A stretch of 64,000 nt of DNA. It comes from Austwickia sp. (GTDB taxonomy: Bacteria; Actinomycetota; Actinomycetes; Actinomycetales; Dermatophilaceae). The stretch lies in the NCBI GenBank assembly GCA_016711265.1, contig JADJTI010000001.1, forward strand, positions 310,001 to 374,000, given 5' to 3'. The notes below the pieces were generated by a model that made no database searches, was not told the origin of the DNA, and worked only from the letters and a program-made list of their open reading frames with translations. The position numbers and the translations under genes were made by a program. Every line of letters starts with the position of its first letter. Position 1 is the first letter of the stretch. Shown here piece after piece: positions 51,039 to 58,324 of this stretch.

Positions 51039-52177
51039 TGAGCTCGGTACCCCGCGATGAGGTGGATCCCGCCCTGCGGCACGTGCACATCGTCGGGACG
51101 GGCCTGATCGGCACCAGCATCGGCCTGGGCCTGCGGGCGCGGGGGGTGTTCGTCACGCTGGAGGACCCTTCGCCGACGGCGTTGGCCATGGCGCGCGATC
51201 TGGGGGCCGGTGACCCGACGCCGCTGGACCCGCAGGAGCAGCCAGGGCCGAGCCTGGTGGTGGTGGCCGCGCCGCCCGATGTTGCGGCGTCCGTGGTGCT
51301 GAACCAGCTGCGCCGTTGGTCGGCCGCCGTGGTGACCGATGTCGCCTCGGTGAAGGCCGCAGTACTGGATGCGTTGGAGCGGGCTGGCTGTGGCTCGAGT
51401 GAGCTGGCCCGGTACGTCGGCTCGCACCCGATGGCCGGACGTGAGCGATCCGGGGCGATCGGGGCCCGCTCCGACCTCTTCGAGGGGCGGCCGTGGGTGA
51501 TCTGCGCCGCTCCCCGCACGGATCTGGGGGCCCGGCGGGCCACCGAGACGCTGGCTCGGACGCTGGAGGCCGTGGTGCGGCGGATGGCCGCCGAGGACCA
51601 CGACGCCGCGGTGGCCGCGGTCTCGCACGTGCCGCAGGTGGCCTCCAGCCTCGTCGCGAGTCGACTGCGAGAGCTTCCCGCCGACTCGGTCTCCCTGGCC
51701 GGTCAGGGTTTGCGTGATGTCACCCGGATCGCGGCCTCCGAGCCGGTGTTGTGGACGCAGATCCTGGCCGGCAACGCGGCGGCGGTGCGGGAGGTGCTGG
51801 AGGAGCTCGCCACCGATGTCGCGGTCGTGCTCGATGCGCTGCGCGCCCTGGAACACGATCCGGATGCGGCAGTCGGCGCCCGTGCCATGCTCGCCCGGGT
51901 GATCGCCGACGGCAACGCCGGGTACGTGCGGATTCCCGGCAAGCACGGCGGCGGGCCGACCCGCTACGCGGTGGTTCAGGTGCTGATCCCCGACAGTCCC
52001 GGCGAGCTGGCGCGGTTGTTCAACGCCGTGGGCGCCGGTGGCGTCAACATCGAGGACTTGCAGATCGAACATGAGTATGGCCGGCTGGCCGGGATCGCCG
52101 AACTCACCGTTCTTCCGCAGGCGGCCGACGCCCTGCGCGCCCTGCTGCGAGAGCAGGGGTGGACGGTGTACGACTGA
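51035..52177 (+). CDS. tyrA: Prephenate dehydrogenase with C-terminal ACT domain
   Basis: Converts prephenate to 4-hydroxyphenylpyruvate in tyrosine synthesis. It has 380 residues: Rossmann motif V-G-T-G-L-I-G-T-S-I-G-L at ~20-31, D-V-A-S-V-K, S-H-P-M-A-G-R-E-R-S-G, and an ACT domain (V-V-Q-V-L-I-P-D-S-P-G-E-L-A-R) at ~308-378 for likely feedback by tyrosine. The start is GTG 51035 or ATG 51038, both overlapping the pseudouridine synthase stop. It sits within the segregation/ribosome operon. Confidence 0.93.
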   Translation: MMSSVPRDEVDPALRHVHIVGTGLIGTSIGLGLRARGVFVTLEDPSPTALAMARDLGAGDPTPLDPQEQPGPSLVVVAAPPDVAASVVLNQLRRWSAAVVTDVASVKAAVLDALERAGCGSSELARYVGSHPMAGRERSGAIGARSDLFEGRPWVICAAPRTDLGARRATETLARTLEAVVRRMAAEDHDAAVAAVSHVPQVASSLVASRLRELPADSVSLAGQGLRDVTRIAASEPVLWTQILAGNAAAVREVLEELATDVAVVLDALRALEHDPDAAVGARAMLARVIADGNAGYVRIPGKHGGGPTRYAVVQVLIPDSPGELARLFNAVGAGGVNIEDLQIEHEYGRLAGIAELTVLPQAADALRALLREQGWTVYD

Positions 52178-52185
52178 GCGGCGGC

Positions 52186-52191
52186 TAGGCT
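52186..52191 (+). promoter_or_regulatory. Leaderless -10 box (TAGGCT) for cmk-der
   Basis: The box ends 6 nt before GTG 52198, giving a leaderless promoter inside the operon. Confidence 0.5.
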
Positions 52192-52197
52192 CGTGCG

Positions 52198-54390
52198 GTG
52201 ATCACCCCCTCTCGTGAACCCCTCGTCGTCGCCATTGACGGACCGTCGGGTTCGGGCAAGTCGAGCCTCTCGCGGGCGCTGGCCGGCAGCCGTGGCCTGG
52301 CCTACCTGGACACCGGGGCGATGTACCGGGCCCTCGTGCTGTGGTGTCAGGACCACTCGTTGACTCTCGATGACGCACCGGAGGTGGCTCGGGCGGCCGT
52401 CACGATGCCCCTGGAGATGGTCACCGACCCGAGTGGCCCGCGCGTGCTGCTGGACGGTCGAGACGTCGGAGAGCAGATTCGTCAGAGCACCGTGTCGGCG
52501 GTGGTCTCCCTGGTGGCCACCAACCCCGGCGTGCGCGGAGAACTCGTACGCCGTCAGCAGCGCGTGATTGCCGCGTCGGTGTCTGCGGGGCAGGGGATCG
52601 TGGTCGAGGGCCGGGACATCACGACCGTGGTGGCCCCCGACGCGCGGATCCGGGTGCTGTTGTCGGCGCAAGCTGATGCCCGCCTCGCCCGTCGGGCGCA
52701 TCAGCTGACCGGAGAGTCGGACGAACGCGCCAAGGACGCCGTACGGGAGGAGGTGCTGGGCCGGGACACCGCAGACTCCACGGTCGCGCAGTTCCTGGCT
52801 CCCGCCGACGGGGTGGTGTCGCTCGACAACACGGCGCTCTCGTTCGAGGAGACCCTGAGCCTGCTCCAGGCGATGGTGGATGACGCCGACGGGGACGTCC
52901 TGGCGACCCAGCCCGAGCCCGACCTGTCGAACGCGGCGATGCAGCCGGAAGAGAGCCAGATCGAGTACGCCCTGCGGGTCGGTCTGGCGGAGTTCGAGCT
53001 CTCCGAGGAGGACGAAGCGCTGCTGGTGGGCGCCCTGCCGGAGCAGGACGCTGAGGAGCTCGGACCACGACCGGTCGTGGCTGTGATCGGTCGCCCCAAC
53101 GTAGGCAAGTCGACGCTGGTGAACCGGATCATCGGGCGACGCGAGGCCGTCGTCGAGGATGTCCCGGGGGTGACGCGTGACCGGGTGGCCTACGACGGGG
53201 ACTGGGCGGGCCGCCGGTTCACGGTGGTGGACACCGGGGGGTGGGAGATCGACGCCACCGGGATCCATCTGCGGGTGGCCGAACAGGCCGAGATCGCCAT
53301 CGAACTGGCCGACGCCGTGCTGTTCATCGTCGATGCGACGGTGGGCGCCACCGACACCGATGAGCAAGTGGTTCGGTTGTTGCGGCGTTCCGGCAAGCCC
53401 GTGGTCCTGGTCGCGAACAAGGTGGACGACATGCGCGGGGAGTCGGATGCGGCTGCGCTGTGGTCCCTCGGGCTAGGGCAGCCGTGGCCCGTCTCGGCGC
53501 TGCACGGCCGTGGCAGCGGTGACGTCCTGGACGCCCTGCTGGAGGTCCTGCCCGAGGTGTCCGGCGTTGCCGGTGCCTACGAGCGGGGTGGTCCAAGGCG
53601 GATAGCCCTGCTCGGCAGGCCCAACGTGGGCAAGTCGAGCCTGCTGAACACCCTGGCAGGGCAGGAACGGGTGGTGGTGGACGAGGTGGCCGGGACCACC
53701 CGCGACCCCGTCGACGAGCAGATCGAGCTGGGTGGGCGGCTCTGGACCTTCGTGGACACTGCCGGCATCCGCCGCCGGGTGCGTCAGACCCGAGGCGCCG
53801 ATTTCTACGCCTCGCTGCGTACCCAGACGGCGTTGGAGAAGGCCGAGGTCGCGGTGGTCCTCATCGATGCCGCCCAGCCGATGACCGAGCAGGATGTACG
53901 GGTCATCCAGCAGGTCGTCAACGCCGGGCGGGCGCTCGTGCTGGCCTACAACAAGTGGGACCTGCTGGATGAGGAGCGTCGGCACTACCTGGAGCGCGAG
54001 ATCGAGCGAGATCTGGCGCACGTGTCCTGGGCGCCTCGGGTCAACATCTCTGCCCGGACCGGCCGTCACAAGGACCGCCTGGTGCCGGCCCTGGACGCGG
54101 CCCTGGAGGGCTGGTCCAAGCGGGTGCCGACCGGGCGCTTGAACGCCTTCCTGGGTGAGGTGGTGGCGGGACACCCGCATCCGGTGCGCAGTGGGAAACA
54201 ACCCCGCATCCTGTTCGCCACCCAGGCCTCGACCTGCCCTCCCCGGTTCGTGGTGTTCGCCAGCGGTTTCCTGGAGGCCGGGTACCGGCGCTTCCTGGAA
54301 CGGCGGCTGCGGGAGGAGTTCGGGTTCACCGGCTCTCCGATCGAGATCTCCGTGCGGGTACGGGAGAAGCGGCGGCGCGGTCGGGCGTGA
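52198..54390 (+). CDS. Cytidylate kinase - GTPase Der fusion
   Basis: One 730-residue polypeptide joining two normally separate enzymes. Residues 1-~225 are cytidylate kinase (P-loop G-P-S-G-S-G-K-S, 15-22; L-D-T-G-A-M-Y-R; V-V-E-G-R-D-I). After an acidic linker (~230-290) comes the ribosome-assembly GTPase Der, with two G domains (G-R-P-N-V-G-K-S from 298 and again from 473; N-K-V-D and N-K-W-D) and a C-terminal KH-like domain. All catalytic motifs look intact. The two genes are adjacent in mycobacteria (Rv1712-Rv1713), so this is a fusion of neighbours. Confidence 0.95.
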   Translation: MITPSREPLVVAIDGPSGSGKSSLSRALAGSRGLAYLDTGAMYRALVLWCQDHSLTLDDAPEVARAAVTMPLEMVTDPSGPRVLLDGRDVGEQIRQSTVSAVVSLVATNPGVRGELVRRQQRVIAASVSAGQGIVVEGRDITTVVAPDARIRVLLSAQADARLARRAHQLTGESDERAKDAVREEVLGRDTADSTVAQFLAPADGVVSLDNTALSFEETLSLLQAMVDDADGDVLATQPEPDLSNAAMQPEESQIEYALRVGLAEFELSEEDEALLVGALPEQDAEELGPRPVVAVIGRPNVGKSTLVNRIIGRREAVVEDVPGVTRDRVAYDGDWAGRRFTVVDTGGWEIDATGIHLRVAEQAEIAIELADAVLFIVDATVGATDTDEQVVRLLRRSGKPVVLVANKVDDMRGESDAAALWSLGLGQPWPVSALHGRGSGDVLDALLEVLPEVSGVAGAYERGGPRRIALLGRPNVGKSSLLNTLAGQERVVVDEVAGTTRDPVDEQIELGGRLWTFVDTAGIRRRVRQTRGADFYASLRTQTALEKAEVAVVLIDAAQPMTEQDVRVIQQVVNAGRALVLAYNKWDLLDEERRHYLEREIERDLAHVSWAPRVNISARTGRHKDRLVPALDAALEGWSKRVPTGRLNAFLGEVVAGHPHPVRSGKQPRILFATQASTCPPRFVVFASGFLEAGYRRFLERRLREEFGFTGSPIEISVRVREKRRRGRA

Positions 54391-54438
54391 GAAGCCGCCG
54401 CCCAGATGCGGTAGTCTCTGACGTGCTCGCAGGGCATC

Positions 54439-54512
<74 letters not shown>

Positions 54513-54550
54513 CGGTGTGATGTCTTCGGACATCGGCGAACAGGCGGACG

Positions 54551-54585
54551 ACGGACCTACGTGAATGTAGGTCCGTTGTTCTTTT
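54551..54585 (+). terminator. Rho-independent terminator of tRNA-Pro
   Basis: ACGGACCTAC/GTAGGTCCGT perfect 10-bp stem, GTGAAT loop, followed by a T-rich run ending TTTT. Confidence 0.9.
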
Positions 54586-54613
54586 GGGGGGCCAGGTGGG
54601 TGACCTCACGCGT

Positions 54614-54668
54614 GAGACGTCACTTCCGCTGCGTTGCGCCCGTGGATTCGCGACCGAAGTGACGTCTC
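54614..54668. repeat. 13-bp perfect inverted repeat
   Basis: GAGACGTCACTTC (54614-54626) and GAAGTGACGTCTC (54656-54668), 29-nt centre. The pairing extends three more base pairs if a T-G pair is allowed. It lies between tRNA-Pro and its 3'-end repeat. It may be an intergenic repeat element or a long hairpin. Confidence 0.85.
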
Positions 54669-54857
54669 GCGGCTGGGAGAGGTGCGGAATTGACGTTTCG
54701 CCGGCGACCGCAGTGACGATCGTCCGGTTGTCGACACCTGTCGTCCCGACTGTCGCGTAGGTGCAGCTCAGAGGCGGTTTCGGGAGGTCTGGGAGCGGCC
54801 GTTCGGTGGGCGCGCTGCAGCATCGGTGGACCAGCTTCACGGATGCCATCAGCGCGC

Positions 54858-54863
54858 TAGCAT
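54858..54863 (+). promoter_or_regulatory. Leaderless -10 box (TAGCAT) for the 61-residue gene
   Basis: The box ends 7 nt before ATG 54871. It supports both the gene and its start. Confidence 0.5.
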
Positions 54864-54870
54864 CTGCTCC

Positions 54871-55056
54871 ATGGCGAATCTCAATGACCCCATGGAACTC
54901 GGCAAGGAACTCCTCAAGGACGCCCGCAACGTCGCCGAGTCGGCAGAGCACGCGGCCCGCGGAGCGGGCCGGATCGCGACGGACGTCGCAAAGGAGGCGG
55001 TCGACCTCCTGAGCAACGCGGTCGAGAACATCAAGAAGAACGTGCCCGGACTCTAG
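54871..55056 (+). CDS. Small helical protein, 61 residues, function unknown
   Basis: Short protein predicted to be nearly all amphipathic helix, with Ala/Glu/Lys heptad-like spacing (L-G-K-E-L-L-K-D-A-R-N-V-A, A-A-R-G-A-G-R-I-A-T-D-V-A-K-E-A-V) and a C-terminal N-I-K-K-N-V-P-G-L. It has no signal or TM segment. Support comes from the leaderless -10 box, a strong hairpin just after the stop, and a plausible composition. I do not recognise a family. Confidence 0.65.
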   Translation: MANLNDPMELGKELLKDARNVAESAEHAARGAGRIATDVAKEAVDLLSNAVENIKKNVPGL

Positions 55057-55077
55057 GGAACACGGACCAACCAGGGG

Positions 55078-55108
55078 CGTGGGGCCGGCGCCAGTCGCCG
55101 GCCCCACG
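55078..55108. terminator. 13-bp perfect stem hairpin
   Basis: 55078-55090 pairs perfectly with 55096-55108 around a CCAGT loop, 21 nt after the stop of the 61-residue gene. No T-tract. Confidence 0.75.
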
Positions 55109-55355
55109 CCCGTCGCGGTCGTGCCGCACCGGGTCGGCGGCTCCCTCACGTGCTCTTCGGTTGGTCAGTGTCCGCCCGGACTAGTGTCCGGGATCGCCTC
55201 TTCAGCGCGCGGCGCGCCGCCCTCTGGTTCACGGGTGGACTGTGACGCATCAGACATCCGAGTTGCCTTTCCTGGCGCGATAGCCGACTTCTACTGTGGC
55301 AGAACAACATTGACGACTCAGCGGAGCCTGACGGCCTCGCAGGGGGGCGGTTGTG
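55109..55355. other. Upstream region of the Cys-rich secreted gene
   Basis: About 250 nt with GC falling towards the cassette. It holds a second hairpin, CCCGGAC-TAGT-GTCCGGG (55175-55192), and a lone TTGACG at 55310-55315. The frame open through here from 55079 begins inside the terminator stem and reads as non-coding. No small gene is supported. Confidence 0.5.
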
Positions 55356-55972
55356 ATGAATACCAGCTCGTCGCGTCTGCGGCACACAGTAGGACGGGGG
55401 GGGTCGCACTCCTGCTGATGGCGGTCTCTTCAGTAACGGCGACCTCGACGACCCAAGCCACGCCCGCGCGCTCTATACTCGCTGTGAGCAGCGTTCTCGA
55501 TCCCACTCCGGCGCCCTCGGATGCGCTCGCCATCATTGCGAAGGCAAAGGCAGAGAATCCGTTCGTTTTGCAGAAAAAGGTCCAGCGTCTACGTCAAAGT
55601 GCGGCGTTTATGGACCTATTCAAAGGCGCACCGGATGCCGTCACGGTGCAAACTCACCTAGAGTTCTACGCTGCCATCAGCACGATGGAGACGGTGAATC
55701 GACTCGTTCGCGTCACCAGGGGAAAGCACTTCCCCTTCGCTGGCACCGCGGATGCTCCGCGGGTGGAGCTGCGAGATGGGGCGCCGCCCGACAAAAACAC
55801 CCAGCGCTGCTGCTCTTGCTGGCGGGCGTGGGTCGCGTTTTGGGCATATTTCGCGGCAACGAGCATGACCTGCATTCCCGTTACCGCGTTGAGCGGAGGT
55901 TTGGCCGGTGTTGTCTGCGGTGGCATATTCCATGCGATCGGTGGGCTGCCCAACTTCGATGACGCCTGCTAG
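55356..55972 (+). CDS. Secreted Cys-rich bacteriocin-like protein, start out of frame at a G8 tract
   Basis: Predicted exported protein of ~205 residues if one base is gained. ATG 55356, preceded by AGGGGGGCGG, encodes M-N-T-S-S-S-R-L-R-H-T-V-G-R-G-G, a typical n-region. It then needs a +1 base in the run of eight G (55396-55403) to enter the frame V-A-L-L-L-M-A-V-S-S-V-T-A, a good hydrophobic core and cleavage site; as written it stops at 55418. The mature part has a charged ~100-residue pro-like region and a hydrophobic, Gly-rich C-terminus with six Cys (C-C-S-C cluster, three spaced Cys, the last as final residue). It resembles halocin-C8-like bacteriocin precursors in outline only. GC is clearly lower than in the neighbours. 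It could instead be a frameshifted gene or a sequencing error. The two-TM gene follows after 2 nt. Confidence 0.6.
55396..55403. repeat. Homopolymer G8 in the signal-peptide region
   Basis: A run of eight G separates the start codon frame from the secretion-signal frame of the Cys-rich gene. Nine G (or six) would join them; eight does not. Confidence 0.9.
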
Positions 55973-55974
55973 AA

Positions 55975-56178
55975 GTGCCTGACAGCGGAAGCGGCAGCGG
56001 CAGCGGTGCTCGAAAGTGGCCGCGTTGGTTGGCGTTTTCCGTTGTGCTGTTTGTCTTCCTGCAGTGCGTGAACTGGGTGGTGACGCGGGAATTCTCTGCG
56101 CCCCTGCTCTCTGCGGCTGCCTTCACGTCTTGCACCATCGCTGCCGCCCACGTCTATGGGGAAAAGCTCCGAGGATAA
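55975..56178 (+). CDS. Small two-TM protein, candidate immunity protein
   Basis: 67 residues: a Ser-Gly-rich N-terminus, basic A-R-K-W-P-R-W, TM1 at ~19-36 and TM2 at ~42-61, ending K-L-R-G. GTG 55975 begins 2 nt after the stop of the Cys-rich gene and has no ribosome site, so translation probably depends on the upstream gene. Small two-TM proteins beside secreted antimicrobial precursors are often immunity proteins; this is inference from size, topology and position. I recognise no family. Confidence 0.6.
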   Translation: MPDSGSGSGSGARKWPRWLAFSVVLFVFLQCVNWVVTREFSAPLLSAAAFTSCTIAAAHVYGEKLRG

Positions 56179-56508
56179 CAGATGGCATAGTCTGTTGTCT
56201 GGTGCCGTCTGTGGAACTCATGCGAAGCGGTCATTCGTACCGAATCGGCCGGGACGGCCGCTCTATTGAGTCACGTTCGGTCTTACAGTCGTGAGCTCCG
56301 GCTGAGTAGTAGGCGGTGGTCTTATTGCCAATTTCTCATCGCCATTGACGGGGTGTGCGAGGTCGGTGGCGAACGGTCAGTTGCACCTGATCGCCGCTCC
56401 TGTCAGGTGTGAGGGCGCCGCAACATCTCAAGGTGATCCACCCTCGGCATCGCACCCGCCGTGGCAATCACGTCTTGACCTGGGCGTCCAGCGCTTAGGC
56501 TCGATGAT
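56179..56508. other. Intergenic region right of the cassette
   Basis: 330 nt, lower GC at the left and normal at the right. It holds a CGGCCG-GGA-CGGCCG hairpin (56246-56260), a possible terminator of the cassette, and CACCTGA/TCAGGTG arms (56384-56390, 56403-56409). No coding sequence is supported; the frame open at 56016-56294 is mostly the shadow of the two-TM gene. Confidence 0.5.
56496..56501 (+). promoter_or_regulatory. Leaderless -10 box (TAGGCT) for pgsA
   Basis: The box ends 7 nt before GTG 56509, with no ribosome site. Confidence 0.5.
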
Positions 56509-57135
56509 GTGAAGGCAACCGGCAGGGGAGGGGGCAGTCCGCGGATCAGCACGCGGGTGTGGACGATCCCGAACGCGCTCACCATTCTGCGCATCGCCTG
56601 TGTCCCGGCCTTCCTGATTCTGCTCGCCCGTCGCGACGACGGCTGGGCCTTTCTCGCCCTGGCGTTGTCCGGCATCAGTGACTACCTCGACGGCTGGGTC
56701 GCGCGGCGCTACCAGCAGGTGAGCCGTCTGGGGCAACTTCTGGACCCCCTAGCCGACCGGCTCTTCATCGTTTCCACCGTGCTGGCCCTGGCGATCCGCC
56801 AGATCGTGCCGTGGTGGCTGGTCGCAGCGATCCTTGCCCGGGACCTCGTCGGGGCGCTGGCCGTGTGGACCGTCCGCCGACGGGGTTTCCGGGCGTTGCC
56901 GACGCACTTCCTGGGCAAGGCCGCGACCTTCTGCCTGCTGGTCGCGTTCCCCTTGCTGCTCCTGGGGCACATCCTGGATGCGGGGAACGGCGGGGTCTTG
57001 GCGGTGGCGTGGGCGTTCGCGTGGTGGGGGGTGGGTCTCTACTGGGTCAGCATGGCGGTATACCTGCTGTCGGCCCGCACGGTGCGGGTGGCCATCCCCA
57101 AACCCACCACCCGGGGGCTCACCGCGACGGACTAA
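56509..57135 (+). CDS. CDP-alcohol phosphatidyltransferase (phosphatidylglycerol phosphate synthase-like)
   Basis: Membrane enzyme of phospholipid head-group synthesis, 208 residues, ~5 TM helices. The family motif is complete: S-D-Y-L-D-G-W-V-A-R-R, then G-Q-L-L-D-P-L-A-D-R. It is the second member of the family in the window, with a different context: here it precedes gcvH-garA-merR as mycobacterial pgsA2 (Rv1822) does. Glycerol phosphate is the likely acceptor; cardiolipin synthase is the alternative. Confidence 0.9.
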   Translation: MKATGRGGGSPRISTRVWTIPNALTILRIACVPAFLILLARRDDGWAFLALALSGISDYLDGWVARRYQQVSRLGQLLDPLADRLFIVSTVLALAIRQIVPWWLVAAILARDLVGALAVWTVRRRGFRALPTHFLGKAATFCLLVAFPLLLLGHILDAGNGGVLAVAWAFAWWGVGLYWVSMAVYLLSARTVRVAIPKPTTRGLTATD

Positions 57136-57295
57136 CGCAGGGGCGGGCTTCGACGGCGCTCAGATGCCGCTCAGACACCCTTTGCGTGCCCCGGCGCCGG
57201 GTGATTACGCTCAGGCACATCCCGCGCCGCCGATCGTGCGGCGACCAGTGACGACGGCCGTTGGCCAGGCGCCGTACGGCAGATCGAGGAACGCC

Positions 57296-57703
57296 ATGAG
57301 CGAGCTGGAATACCCGGACGACCTTCGGTACACCGCCGACCACGAATGGGTACGTCCAGCGGCGGACACCGGGGCCTCCGGCGAAGTGGTCGTCCGGGTG
57401 GGCATTACGGCATACGCGCAGGACGCGCTCGGCGACGTGGTCTACGTGTCGTTGCCGGAGGTCGGCGCCCAACTGACCGAAGGGCAGTCCTGCGGTGAGG
57501 TCGAATCGACCAAATCGGTCAGCGACATCTTCTCCCCCCTCTCGGGTGAGGTGCGAGCCGTCAACGTGGCGCTGGAGGCCAACCCGGAACTCATCAACTC
57601 CGACCCGTACGGCGATGGGTGGATGTTCGAACTCCTGGTGGCCGATCGCGCTGACCTTGAGGGTCTGTTGGACAGCAAGGCATACGAGGTGGAGTTGGAC
57701 TGA
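57296..57703 (+). CDS. gcvH: Glycine cleavage system H protein
   Basis: Lipoyl carrier of the glycine cleavage system, 135 residues. The lipoylation site is E-S-T-K73-S-V-S-D; H-E-W-V and G-I-T-A-Y-A-Q-D-A-L-G-D are typical. GAGG precedes ATG 57296. Its partner gcvP is 2.9 kb downstream, with garA and three other genes between, the same order as Rv1826-Rv1832. Confidence 0.97.
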   Translation: MSELEYPDDLRYTADHEWVRPAADTGASGEVVVRVGITAYAQDALGDVVYVSLPEVGAQLTEGQSCGEVESTKSVSDIFSPLSGEVRAVNVALEANPELINSDPYGDGWMFELLVADRADLEGLLDSKAYEVELD

Positions 57704-57830
57704 GGAACCCCTGGTCCTGGGGTTGACCTCTGGTCTACCCTTAGACTTACGGTGCCGTCGGGGCGGCCCGCTGAGCCGACCATCACGGAACGCACCCACG
57801 AACGCACCCACCAAAGCACCAGGAGGCGCA

Positions 57831-58316
57831 GTGCCCGACGACCCGGCAGACGCAGCACGTGCTGACCGGCAACCCCCGCGCTCGACGGACCCGTCGACGA
57901 TGCGGTTCACCGGGCTGGGTGATCTGGACACCCACCCCGAAACCGACGGTTCACTCTCGTCGGAGGATCACGCGACCATCGAGGCGCTGCGCCCCGGAAC
58001 GGCACTGCTGCTGGTGCTCCGCGGCCCGAACACCGGCGCCCGCTTCCTGCTCGATCAGCCGCTGACGACGACGGGCAGACACCCGGACAGCGACATCTTT
58101 CTCGACGACGTAACGGTGTCGCGTAAGCATGCAGTGTTCAAGATCGAGGGCGACACCTTTTCGGTTCGGGACGTCGGCTCCTTGAACGGCACGTACGTCA
58201 ACAAGTCTCGGATCGATTCCGCGGTGCTGCGCCCCAACGACGAGGTCCAGATCGGCAAGTACCGCCTGGTGTTCCATTCGGCGCAGTCGGCGCAGTCGTC
58301 GCAGAGCACGGGCTGA
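57831..58316 (+). CDS. garA: FHA domain regulator, GarA/OdhI-like
   Basis: Phosphothreonine-binding switch that in its family binds 2-oxoglutarate dehydrogenase and glutamate enzymes when unphosphorylated. It has 161 residues; FHA domain from ~57 with G-R-H-P-D-S-D-I-F-L-D-D-V-T-V-S-R-K-H and D-V-G-S-L-N-G-T-Y-V-N (R83, S97, H100, N119). AGGAGG lies just before GTG 57831. Odd point: the E-T-T-S-V-F kinase site of mycobacterial GarA is not present; the closest is S-T-M-R-F (22-26). The C-terminus is a short Ser/Ala/Gln run. Confidence 0.93.
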   Translation: MPDDPADAARADRQPPRSTDPSTMRFTGLGDLDTHPETDGSLSSEDHATIEALRPGTALLLVLRGPNTGARFLLDQPLTTTGRHPDSDIFLDDVTVSRKHAVFKIEGDTFSVRDVGSLNGTYVNKSRIDSAVLRPNDEVQIGKYRLVFHSAQSAQSSQSTG

Positions 58317-58324
58317 CGTCGGCG

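Noticed and set aside
55079..55355. Upstream extension of the Cys-rich protein frame (GTG at 55079)
   Set aside because: The start lies inside a perfect terminator stem, the encoded stretch has no signal peptide at its N-terminus and a random composition, and the region has a second hairpin; the ATG at 55356 with a ribosome site fits far better despite the frame break.
56016..56294. 92-codon frame overlapping the two-TM gene
   Set aside because: Most of it is the shifted frame of the two-TM gene, and the remaining tail shows no coding features.
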